DNA of 64,000 nt from the NCBI RefSeq assembly GCF_007595705.1, contig NZ_NISY01000015.1, forward strand, positions 1 to 64,000. The letters run 5' to 3'. Made by a program: the position numbers and the translations under genes. Under the pieces are notes generated by a model. That model did not search any database and had not been told where the DNA came from. It was given only the letters and a program-made list of their open reading frames with translations. The DNA is from Streptomyces sp. SAJ15. Lineage in GTDB: Bacteria > Actinomycetota > Actinomycetes > Streptomycetales > Streptomycetaceae. Of the stretch, positions 57,063 to 64,000 are shown one piece after another (the stretch's first letter is position 1; each line of letters starts with the position of its first letter).

Positions 57063-58373
57063 ATGTCGGGCCCGTGGTTGTTCGTCCGGCCCCGCCGCAT
57101 TCGCCGCGGGGCCGCCCTGACATTGGTCTTCGCGGGCGTCCTGGCGACCGGGGCGGCGACCGGCACCTTAGCCGGCCCCCCGCAGAACGGCCGGAAGCCG
57201 TCCGCGGGTCCGGCGGCCGAGCGGCCCGCCGCGCACGCCGGCCGGTCCGCGGGCACCGGCCGGCCCGGCTCCGGGCTCAGCCCCCGGGGCGGCTCCGCCC
57301 CGCTGGACGCGTACGAGGTGGCGGCCGCCGCCGCGGCGGCCGAGCAGCACGGCAAGTCCGGCCCCGCCGCCGCGCGGGAGTACGTCAGCCGCAGCGGCGA
57401 CCGCTGGGGCTCGGTCTACACCGCCCGCGAGTACCAGGGGCTCCTTCAGCACCTGGACGGGCGCTACGTGGGCGTGGGGCTGGCCGCGCGGCGCGGCGCC
57501 GACGGCCGGATCGAGGTCGATCGGGTCCAGCCCGGTTCCCCGGCGGCCCGGGCCGGCCTGCGCGCCGGCGACCGGATCCGCACTGTCGACGGCACCCGGG
57601 CCACCGGCCGCCCGGTCACCGAGGTGGTCGCCCGGCTGCGCGGCGACAGCGACCGTGCCGCCGGCCGGTCGGACCAGGGAGCCGGCACCCCGGTGGTGCT
57701 CGGTCTGGAGCGCGGCGAGCGGCGCTGGTCACAGACGCTGCGCCGGGCGAGGCTGAGCACCGAGTCGGTGACCGTCGACCGCCTCACCGGCCGGCGCCCC
57801 GGCACCACCCGGGTGCGCGTGGAGTCCTTCACCAAGGGCGCCGGCGCGGAGGTGCGCCGCGCGGTGCGCGCCACCCCGCGCGGCGATGGCATCCTGCTCG
57901 ACCTGCGCGGCAACTCCGGCGGCCTGGTCACCGAGGCCGTCGCCGCCGCCTCCGCCTTCCTCGACGGCGGCCTGGTCGCCACCTACGACGTCCGGGGCGC
58001 CCAGCACGCGCTCAACGCCGAGCCCGGCGGCGACACCCGCACCCCGGTGGTGGTGCTGGTCGACGGCGGCACCATGAGCGCCGCCGAGCTGCTCGCCGGG
58101 GCGCTCCAGGACCGCCGCCGCGCGGTCGTCGTCGGCAGCCGGACCTTCGGCAAGGGCTCGGTCCAGATGCCCAGCGAACTGCCCGACGGCTCGGTCGCGG
58201 AGCTGACCGTCGGCCACTACAAGACGCCCTCCGGGCGCAGCGTGGACGGCACCGGCATCACCCCGGACCTGGAGGTCGGGGGCGGGGGCGCGGGCGGGGC
58301 CGGGTCCGCCGGGGCGGACGAGGCGGAGCGGCGGGCGCGCACGGTATTGAGTGGCCTCGGTACCCGGTCCTAG
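57063..58373 (+). CDS. S41-family C-terminal processing protease with PDZ domain
   Basis: 436 residues. The N-terminal signal or anchor segment is hydrophobic near 18-40. The PDZ domain lies at about 137-210 (YVGVGLAARRG, SPAARAGLRAGDRI). The catalytic Ser339 is in GGTMSAAELL and the Lys364 in TFGKGSVQ, spaced as in CtpA. It probably cleaves secreted or envelope proteins, perhaps wall hydrolases controlled by FtsEX, in whose operon it sits. This is the conserved actinobacterial order ftsE-ftsX-S41-smpB. Confidence 0.93.
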   Translation: MSGPWLFVRPRRIRRGAALTLVFAGVLATGAATGTLAGPPQNGRKPSAGPAAERPAAHAGRSAGTGRPGSGLSPRGGSAPLDAYEVAAAAAAAEQHGKSGPAAAREYVSRSGDRWGSVYTAREYQGLLQHLDGRYVGVGLAARRGADGRIEVDRVQPGSPAARAGLRAGDRIRTVDGTRATGRPVTEVVARLRGDSDRAAGRSDQGAGTPVVLGLERGERRWSQTLRRARLSTESVTVDRLTGRRPGTTRVRVESFTKGAGAEVRRAVRATPRGDGILLDLRGNSGGLVTEAVAAASAFLDGGLVATYDVRGAQHALNAEPGGDTRTPVVVLVDGGTMSAAELLAGALQDRRRAVVVGSRTFGKGSVQMPSELPDGSVAELTVGHYKTPSGRSVDGTGITPDLEVGGGGAGGAGSAGADEAERRARTVLSGLGTRS

Positions 58374-58391
58374 TGCGAGAATGACCGTGCT

Positions 58392-58871
58392 ATGGCTAAA
58401 GAGACGGGTCGCAAACTGATCGCGCAGAACAAGAAGGCGCGGCACGACTACCACATCCTCGACACCTACGAGTGCGGGCTGGTGCTGACCGGCACCGAGG
58501 TGAAGTCGCTGCGCCAGGGCCGCGCCTCGCTGGTCGACGGCTTCGCGCAGCTCGACGGCGGAGAGGCGTGGCTGCACAACGTGCACATCCCCGAGTACAG
58601 CCAGGGGACCTGGACCAACCACAGCGCCCGGCGGAAGCGGAAGATGCTGCTCCATCGGGCCGAGATCGACAAGCTGTTGGCCAAGACCCAGGAGACCGGC
58701 CACACGCTGGTCCCGCTGGCGCTGTACTTCAAGGACGGCCGGGCCAAGGTCGAGATCGCGCTGGCCAAGGGTAAGAAGGAGTACGACAAGCGGCAGACGC
58801 TGCGCGAGAAGCAGGACCGCCGCGAGGCGGACCGGGCGATCTCCGCGGCGCGACGCCGGCAGCGGGCGTAA
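58392..58871 (+). CDS. smpB: SsrA-binding protein SmpB
   Basis: 159 residues, starting AKETGRKLIAQNKKARHDY, with the fold motif GTEVKSLRQGRASL and the basic C-terminal tail that enters the decoding site. It delivers tmRNA to stalled ribosomes. Its RNA partner ssrA starts 134 bases downstream on the same strand. Confidence 0.98.
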   Translation: MAKETGRKLIAQNKKARHDYHILDTYECGLVLTGTEVKSLRQGRASLVDGFAQLDGGEAWLHNVHIPEYSQGTWTNHSARRKRKMLLHRAEIDKLLAKTQETGHTLVPLALYFKDGRAKVEIALAKGKKEYDKRQTLREKQDRREADRAISAARRRQRA

Positions 58872-59004
58872 CGGAGCGTGACCGGGCACGGGTCGGGATC
58901 CCGCCGACCCGGCGGAATAATGTGGCCGCCTCGTGCGCTGATCCCGTACGATGGCAAGTGCACCAGGGGGTAGGACCCGGGTGCGCACCTTGAAAAATCA
59001 ACAT

Positions 59005-59371
59005 GGGGATGATCGGTTTCGACAGCGGCTGTCGAAGCAGGGGAAGCGAGCCGAGGAAGCGGCAATGATCTCGTAAACCATATGTCGCAACCAATAATCG
59101 CCAACACCAAGCGCGATTCCTTCGCCCTCGCTGCCTAAGTAGCGACTTGCGAAGTGTCAGCCCGGGGCTGTTCCCGACCCGGATCCTGGCATCAGCTAGG
59201 GAACTAAACCTCTAGACCCGGTCACGGGGTGTAGAGGGAAACCCAACAGTGACTGAGCCCGTCGGAGACTTGTCCGCGTGATCTCCGGGGCCGAGAAAAT
59301 CGCAGCGGACTGCGCTCGGAGAAGCCCTGGTTCCGCACCGTTGGACGCGGGTTCGATTCCCGCCATCTCCA
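59005..59371 (+). ncRNA. ssrA: Transfer-messenger RNA (tmRNA)
   Basis: The tRNA-like domain is formed by GGGGATG at 59005-59011 and CATCTCC at 59364-59370, with a T arm GGGTTCGATTCCC near 59350. The tag frame begins at GCC 59100 and reads ANTKRDSFALAA to TAA 59138. The ALAA end targets tagged proteins to proteases. The CCA end is not encoded. It is 134 bases after smpB; a terminator follows at 59471. Confidence 0.97.
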
Positions 59372-59704
59372 CGGACGGATGGGTGGACACTGCTCGGAGA
59401 AAGCGCGAGCGGCGTCTGTCCGTCGTAACTCTGGGGGCATGCCCCCAGAGCCCGTCATCCCATGTGAGGCGAAGGCCCCGCACGTCCTGTTCGCAGGACG
59501 GCGGGGCCTTCGTCGTGTGCGCGCTTTCGTGCGGGCGTGCTTTCGTGGTGCGCGCTTTCGCGTGTGCGCGCTTTGGTGCGTGCGCCTTCATACGTGCGCC
59601 GTCGTGCGCCGCCGGCGCCGCGGCCTTCTGTCGGCGTGAGTCGCGCGCCGTCGTGCGCCGCGGCCGCCTGTTGGCGGGAGGCCCCGTGCGGGATCCTCAC
59701 GGCC
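59372..59704 (+). other. Gene-free region after tmRNA
   Basis: 333 bases containing the terminator at 59471-59511. From about 59516 to 59590 a GTGCGCGCTTTCG-like unit occurs three or four times in loose tandem. Frames here are open but show Arg/Ala-rich chance sequence, so no gene is called. Confidence 0.6.
59471..59511 (+). terminator. Terminator after tmRNA region
   Basis: GAAGGCCCCG (59471-59480) pairs with CGGGGCCTTC (59502-59511), enclosing an inner stem GTCCTG/CAGGAC. It lies 100 bases after the mature tmRNA end. Confidence 0.88.
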
Positions 59705-61450
59705 ATGACGAGTTCCGTGACGCGACGAGTGGCACGACCCGTGAGTGGCCCTGGGAGACGAGCGACGCGAGTGGCGCGCGTGGCGCGGCCTGTGCGGGCC
59801 TGGATCTGGCCGGTGGTGCTGGGCCTGGCCGCCACGCTCACCTGGAGCGCCCCGGCGACCGCGGGGGCGGACGCGGGTGCGCCCCGGCCCGCCGGCCTGA
59901 AGGAAACCCCTGCCGGTCTGAACGGGGCCCACGCCGGCCTCAAGGAGGTCCCTGCCGGTTTGCAGGAGGCCCCCGCCGGCCTCAAGGAGGCCATCGACGA
60001 GATCCTCACCGACCCGCGGCTGGCGGGCGGGGCCGCGAGCGTGGTGGTGGCCGATGCCGCGGGAGGCGAGGTGCTGCACGAGCACCGGCCCGCGGACCGG
60101 CTGCTGCCGGCCTCCAACACCAAGCTGATCACCTCGGCCGCGGCCATGGAGCTGCTGGGGCCCGGCTACCGCTTCCGCACCGACGTCCTCACCGAGGGCC
60201 GGCAGACCGGCCAGGTCCTCGACGGCGACCTCTATCTGCGCGGCGGCGGCGATCCGACGATGCTCGCCAAGGATTACGACGCGCTGGCGAAGAAGATCGC
60301 CGACACGGGCGTCCGGCAGATCACCGGGCGGCTGGTCGCCGACGACACCCGGTTCGACGCCGAACGCCTCGGCCGGTCCTGGGCGGCCGACGACGAGTCC
60401 GCGTACTACGCGGCGCAGATCTCACCGCTGAGCGTCGCGCCCGACACCGACTACGACGCCGGCAGCCTCATCGTCGAGACCCGCCCGGGCGCGGCGGCGG
60501 GCGACCGGCCGACGGTGACCCCGGTGCCCGGCGCCGGCTACGTACGGGTCGACAACCGCGCCACCACGGCCCCCCGTGGCGCCCCGACCACGCTCTCCGT
60601 CCAGCGGCGACACGGCGGCAACACCCTCACGGTGACCGGGGCCGTCCCGGTCGGCGCCGCGCCCGTACGGCAGTGGATCAGCGTGTGGGAGCCCACCGGC
60701 CACGCCGCCGCGGTCTTCGCCGACGCGCTCAAGCGGCATGGCGTGCACCTCGCCGGCCCCACCCGGCTGGGCGTGCCCACCCCGCCCGGGGCGAGGCCGC
60801 TGGCCGCGCACCGCTCCATGCCGCTGAAGAAGCTGCTGGTGCCCTTCATGAAGCTCTCCAACAACATCCACGCCGAGGTACTGACCAAGACCCTCGGCTA
60901 CGAGGCGCCGGCGTCGCCGGGCCGCGGCACCTGGAGCGCGGGTCTCACCGCCATCCGCGGCTTCCTGGAGAAGGAGGGCGTGGACACCGCCACGCTGCGC
61001 CAGGTCGACGGCTCGGGCCTGTCGCGACTGAACGCCCTCCCCGCCCGCCAGTTGACCCGACTCCTGGTCTCCGTACGGGACGCCGACTGGTACCCGGACT
61101 GGCACGCCTCCCTGCCCGTCGCCTGCGCCCCCGACCGCATGGTCGGCGGCACCCTCCGCACCCGCATGTGCGACACCCCGGCGGCCCGCAACGCCCACGC
61201 CAAGACGGGCTCCCTGACCGGCGCCTCGGCGCTCTCCGGCTATGTGAAGGACGCCCGCGGCCGCGAACTGGCGTTCAGCATCGTCCTGGGCGGATATCTC
61301 GCCCCGTCGGTGAAGAGCGTCGAGGACGCGATCGTGGTGACCCTGGCGTCATCGGGGCGGGGACGGGTGGCGGCGGTGAGGCCCCAGGCAGGCGCGGGCG
61401 GCAAGGGGGCGGCGGATCTGGAGTGCTCATGGCGGAAAGCACCGTGCTGA
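59705..61450 (+). CDS. dacB: D-alanyl-D-alanine carboxypeptidase/endopeptidase (PBP4 type)
   Basis: 581 residues from ATG 59705. A signal peptide is followed by five heptad repeats (PAGLKET-like, residues 62-96). The catalytic motifs are S137-NTK (SxxK), S385-NN (SxN) and K500-TG (KTG). It trims peptidoglycan cross-bridges in the wall. The C-terminal 30 residues are Gly/Arg-rich and end in two Cys, not conserved in the family. Position downstream of smpB-ssrA is usual for streptomycetes. The ribosome site is weak. Confidence 0.93.
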   Translation: MTSSVTRRVARPVSGPGRRATRVARVARPVRAWIWPVVLGLAATLTWSAPATAGADAGAPRPAGLKETPAGLNGAHAGLKEVPAGLQEAPAGLKEAIDEILTDPRLAGGAASVVVADAAGGEVLHEHRPADRLLPASNTKLITSAAAMELLGPGYRFRTDVLTEGRQTGQVLDGDLYLRGGGDPTMLAKDYDALAKKIADTGVRQITGRLVADDTRFDAERLGRSWAADDESAYYAAQISPLSVAPDTDYDAGSLIVETRPGAAAGDRPTVTPVPGAGYVRVDNRATTAPRGAPTTLSVQRRHGGNTLTVTGAVPVGAAPVRQWISVWEPTGHAAAVFADALKRHGVHLAGPTRLGVPTPPGARPLAAHRSMPLKKLLVPFMKLSNNIHAEVLTKTLGYEAPASPGRGTWSAGLTAIRGFLEKEGVDTATLRQVDGSGLSRLNALPARQLTRLLVSVRDADWYPDWHASLPVACAPDRMVGGTLRTRMCDTPAARNAHAKTGSLTGASALSGYVKDARGRELAFSIVLGGYLAPSVKSVEDAIVVTLASSGRGRVAAVRPQAGAGGKGAADLECSWRKAPC

Positions 61451-61485
61451 GGGGGGAGAGGGCCGGGGTCACTTCCCGCGGTCGG

Positions 61486-61737
61486 TCACCATGCGCTGAC
61501 CTGGAGGATGTAGACGCGTTCGTGCCGCGGGACCACCTGGCAGACGAACATGCCGCCGGGCACGAGGACGTTCTCCCCGCTAGGTGACGGCCCCTGGTAG
61601 GCGGTGCCGTCGAGATAGAGCGCCTCGGCCGCACGCACGATCTCGTCCGCCCGCTTCTCCACCTCCACGACCAGCGCGGGCGGGGCGCCGCCGACGACGC
61701 TCTCCTCCGTCGGCTCGTACTCCCAGGCCCAGCTCAC
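61486..61737 (-). CDS. Small RelE-like protein, possible toxin
   Basis: 83 residues. Strand-rich C-terminus (GENVLVPGGMFVCQVVPRHERVYILQV) after a helical region (PALVVEVEKRADEIVRAAEAL), as expected of the RelE/ParE fold. Its start overlaps the upstream gene by 4 bases (ATGA), the common arrangement of an antitoxin-toxin pair. No catalytic signature is certain, so the toxin call is inference. Confidence 0.6.
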   Translation of the reverse strand: MSWAWEYEPTEESVVGGAPPALVVEVEKRADEIVRAAEALYLDGTAYQGPSPSGENVLVPGGMFVCQVVPRHERVYILQVSAW

Positions 61738-62090
61738 GCGCTCGCGTCCCGGGCCTCGTCGAGCACGGCGCGGAGCTCGTCCATGGCGGCGCGCCAGGCG
61801 GGGTCGTCCTTGTCGAGGGTGTGAACGGCGTGCTCGGCGTTCCGGCGCCGCCCCGAGAGATCGGGGCGGCGCTCGACCTCAACCTCGGCCGCCCAGATGC
61901 TTAGCCACTGGTGGATCGGCCCGAGGGCGTTGTGCTCGGCGGCCAGGGAGAATGCCTCGTTCTTCTGCCGCTCCATCTCGGCGAGACGGTGTGGCGCGAT
62001 GCGGGCGAGCGCGGTGCGTAGAGCCTCCGGCGTGCGCTCCGGCCTGGGGATGAGATCGCCGGTGGGCGGTTCGGCCGGGTGGGTGCTCAT
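61734..62090 (-). CDS. DUF6247-family protein, possible antitoxin
   Basis: 118 residues with GGAGG 8 bases before the ATG. It contains IPRPERTPEALRTALARIAPHRLAEMERQKNEAFSLA and HQWLSIWAAEVEVERRP, resembling the DUF6247 family that precedes small RelE-like genes in streptomycetes. Helical, acidic and without membrane segments. It is translationally coupled with the small gene that follows, as in type II toxin-antitoxin modules. Confidence 0.65.
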   Translation of the reverse strand: MSTHPAEPPTGDLIPRPERTPEALRTALARIAPHRLAEMERQKNEAFSLAAEHNALGPIHQWLSIWAAEVEVERRPDLSGRRRNAEHAVHTLDKDDPAWRAAMDELRAVLDEARDASA

Positions 62091-62170
62091 GGGGGATTCC
62101 TCCGGGCTGGTCGGCGTCCGTATGCACCGTACTCTCCCGTGGGGGCGGCGTCCGCCGAACGGGGACGTGG

Positions 62171-63457
62171 TCACCCCTGCAGCTTGCGGGTCCCCGCCAC
62201 GGCCGCCGTCAGGGCGAGGGCGGCGGCGATGGCGGGGGTCGCGTAGCCGTTGGTCGGGCCGAAGTGCTCGACGCTCCAGCCGCCGGCGGCGGCGCCCGCG
62301 GAGATGCCGATGAGGAGGCCGGTGTAGGCGGTCGTGATGGACTCGGTGAGCCGGGCGGCGGGGGTGAGGCGCTGGACGAGGGTCATGCCGTTGATCATCG
62401 TGGGGGCGGTGGCCATGCCGGCGAGGACGAGGCATACGGCAAGGCTGCCGAGGCCGTCCGCCGCCAGCAGCGGAAGCATGGCCACCGCCATGGCCGCCAC
62501 CCCCGCGATGAAGCGGGCCGTCGCCGAGCCCCGGACCGGCAGAGCGCCGAGGACGAGGCCCGCGAGGCAGGAGCCGCCGGCCTGGAGGGCGAGGATCACG
62601 CCGCTGGCGGAGCCGTCACCGTAGGACTCGACGGCGGCGACCGTGGCCACCTCCATGGAGCCGAAGACCGCGCCGGTCGCCAGGAAGGTCACGGCCACCG
62701 CGCGCAGGCCGGGGTGGCGGAGCGGCGAGCGGTCTTCGCCGTCCGTACGGGGCTCACGGGGGTGGGGCGCCGGCTCGGTGGCGCGCTGGGTAGCGAAGAG
62801 GAGAGTGCCGAGGACGAGCAGCGCGGTCGCCGTGAGCAGCCCCGCCTCGGGGAACGCCGCCGTGCACAGCACCATCGCCAACGCCGGCCCCAGCATGAAG
62901 CAGAGCTCGTCCACGACCTGCTCGAAGGAGTTGGCGGTGTGCCGGGCCGCCGCGTCGTCCGCGTAGATCGCCGCCCACCGCGCGCGGGTCATCGCCCCGA
63001 GACCGGGCATCCCCGAGGACCCGGCCGCGCACACGAACAGCGTCCACGCGGGGGCGTCGTAGTGCACGCACAGCAGCATCGCCGTCGCCCCGGCCGCGAA
63101 GACGGCCACGGCCGGCACCGCCACCTTCGCCTGCCCGTGCCGGTCGACCAGCCGTCCGAGGAGGGGCTGGGCCGCCGCGGTGACCGCGATGCCGGTCGCG
63201 GAGACGGCCCCCGCGAGGGCGTACGAGTCGCGAGTCAGGGCGATCATCAGCACCATGCTGACCGCGAGCATCGACCCCGGCAGCCGGCCGAGGAGCCCGG
63301 CGAGGGTGAAGGCGAGGGAGCCGGGGGCGGTGAAGAGCCGGCGGTAAGGGGTGAGGAGCGCGCCGCGGGCCTGGCGCGGGCGGCGGACGGTGGGGCGGGG
63401 ACGGTGGGAAGGACGGGGGCGGGGGACGACGGGTCGGGAGGCCAGGAAGAGGATCAC
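62171..63457 (-). CDS. MFS transporter
   Basis: 428 residues from GTG 63457. About twelve hydrophobic helices; motif-A-like GRLVDRHGQAKVAVPA is near the second-third helix loop. The first 30 residues are Arg/Pro-rich and may not be translated, since no ribosome site is seen; an internal start near LLTPYRRLF is possible. It is divergent from a LysR regulator and probably exports a small compound. Confidence 0.88.
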   Translation of the reverse strand: MILFLASRPVVPRPRPSHRPRPTVRRPRQARGALLTPYRRLFTAPGSLAFTLAGLLGRLPGSMLAVSMVLMIALTRDSYALAGAVSATGIAVTAAAQPLLGRLVDRHGQAKVAVPAVAVFAAGATAMLLCVHYDAPAWTLFVCAAGSSGMPGLGAMTRARWAAIYADDAAARHTANSFEQVVDELCFMLGPALAMVLCTAAFPEAGLLTATALLVLGTLLFATQRATEPAPHPREPRTDGEDRSPLRHPGLRAVAVTFLATGAVFGSMEVATVAAVESYGDGSASGVILALQAGGSCLAGLVLGALPVRGSATARFIAGVAAMAVAMLPLLAADGLGSLAVCLVLAGMATAPTMINGMTLVQRLTPAARLTESITTAYTGLLIGISAGAAAGGWSVEHFGPTNGYATPAIAAALALTAAVAGTRKLQG

Positions 63458-63540
63458 CCGTCTACGGTGGCGGCGGGGCCGATTGCCGGTCCAACACCTG
63501 ATCGCTGGGCATTCACGCGCTCTGGTTGTAGATATATGCG

Positions 63541-64000
63541 GTGACCCGAGCCCGAGACATAGATCCCCGCCTGCTGCGCGCGTTCACCGCCGTCGCCGAG
63601 GAACTCCACTTCACCCGCGCGGCGGCCCGGCTCTTCGTCGCCCAGCAGGCGCTGAGCCGCGACATCCGCCGCCTGGAGCGCGAGTTGGGCGCGGACCTCT
63701 TCGTCCGCAGCACCCGCCAGGTCACCCTGACCGAGGACGGCCATCGCCTGCTCCCCCACGCCCGTCGCGTTCTGGCCTCCCACGACGAACTGGCCGCCGC
63801 CTTCGTCCGGGACGAACGCCCGCTGATCGTCGACGCGGGCGGCGCCAAGGTCGGCACCTCGTACCGACTCCTTCAGGAGACCCGCCGCCGCTACCCTGAC
63901 CTGGAGTTCGTCGCCCGCTTCCACACCGGCCTCACCGGCGCCGCCCCCGACATCCTCTCCGGCCGCCTCGACGTCTCCTTCGGCCGCGTCGCGGGCCTGG
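63541..64000 (+). CDS. LysR-family transcriptional regulator, 5' part
   Basis: 153 residues from GTG 63541 to the window edge; the gene continues beyond. The DNA-binding part reads LLRAFTAVAEELHFTRAAARLFVAQQALSRDIRRLERELG and LFVRSTRQVTLTEDG. There is no ribosome site. TAGATA at 63529-63534 would place the transcription start at about the GTG, so the mRNA may be leaderless. It probably controls the divergent MFS gene. Confidence 0.9.
   Translation, partial: MTRARDIDPRLLRAFTAVAEELHFTRAAARLFVAQQALSRDIRRLERELGADLFVRSTRQVTLTEDGHRLLPHARRVLASHDELAAAFVRDERPLIVDAGGAKVGTSYRLLQETRRRYPDLEFVARFHTGLTGAAPDILSGRLDVSFGRVAGL

Overview
The window is high-G+C actinobacterial DNA and almost certainly comes from a Streptomyces or close relative. 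The reasons are the 5S rRNA 3' end, the third-position GC bias, the tmRNA with its ANTKRDSFALAA-type tag, and a gene order that, from memory, matches the S. coelicolor SCO3014-to-SCO2965 block: mtnA-mtrA-mtrB-lpqB ... comF-hpf-response regulator ... secA ... NAD-glutamate dehydrogenase ... teichoic-type transferases ... sugar ABC transporter ... pkaA-pkaB-prfB ... ftsE-ftsX-S41 protease-smpB-ssrA. Most of the window is therefore conserved chromosomal core, with small variable inserts between the syntenic blocks.

Region 1 (1-19.2 kb) begins at the end of an rRNA operon and its terminator. It then holds a membrane protein, an MtnA-family protein whose active-site motifs have changed, the MtrA/MtrB two-component system coupled to lipoprotein LpqB, an EamA exporter/LysR divergent pair, ComF, the long ribosome hibernation factor HPF, an orphan NarL-type regulator, a YcaQ-type DNA glycosylase, a GNAT acetyltransferase, SecA and an Rv3235-family protein. 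Region 2 (19.4-34.5 kb) holds a DUF6912 protein, a HAD phosphatase, a DJ-1/PfpI protein, the giant NAD-dependent glutamate dehydrogenase, two GNAT enzymes, an alpha/beta hydrolase broken by an in-frame TGA, an MFS/MarR divergent pair with a clear operator candidate, a 560-bp block of degenerate GC-rich repeats, and a GT39-like membrane glycosyltransferase. Region 3 (34.5-43.0 kb) is on the minus strand: two tandem GT2-CDP-glycerol glycerophosphotransferase fusions for a wall polyol-phosphate polymer, and a sugar ABC importer (binding lipoprotein and two permeases) without its own ATPase.

Region 4 (43.2-53.6 kb) centres on a 1611-residue FHA plus FtsK/EssC-type ATPase carrying a roughly 470-residue collagen-like linker. 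It is divergent from two Ser/Thr kinases (pkaA, pkaB), which are followed by prfB. A kinase phosphorylating proteins read by the FHA ATPase is the most plausible shared pathway here, but this is inference. Region 5 (53.9-64 kb) holds a PTGQ-repeat, LAETG-ending sortase substrate, a small zinc-ribbon membrane protein, ftsE-ftsX with a PDZ/S41 protease, the smpB-ssrA trans-translation pair, a PBP4-type D-Ala-D-Ala carboxypeptidase, a two-gene overlapping pair that looks like a toxin-antitoxin module, and an MFS/LysR divergent pair cut by the window end.

No transposase, integrase, CRISPR array or tRNA gene was seen. The most unusual items are the changed MtnA active site, the FHA-EssC-like ATPase with its repeat linker beside pkaA/pkaB, the nonsense codon in the hydrolase, the 31.6-32.2 kb repeat block, the 16-bp long-range inverted repeat before prfB, and the internal 60-bp duplication in the LAETG surface protein.
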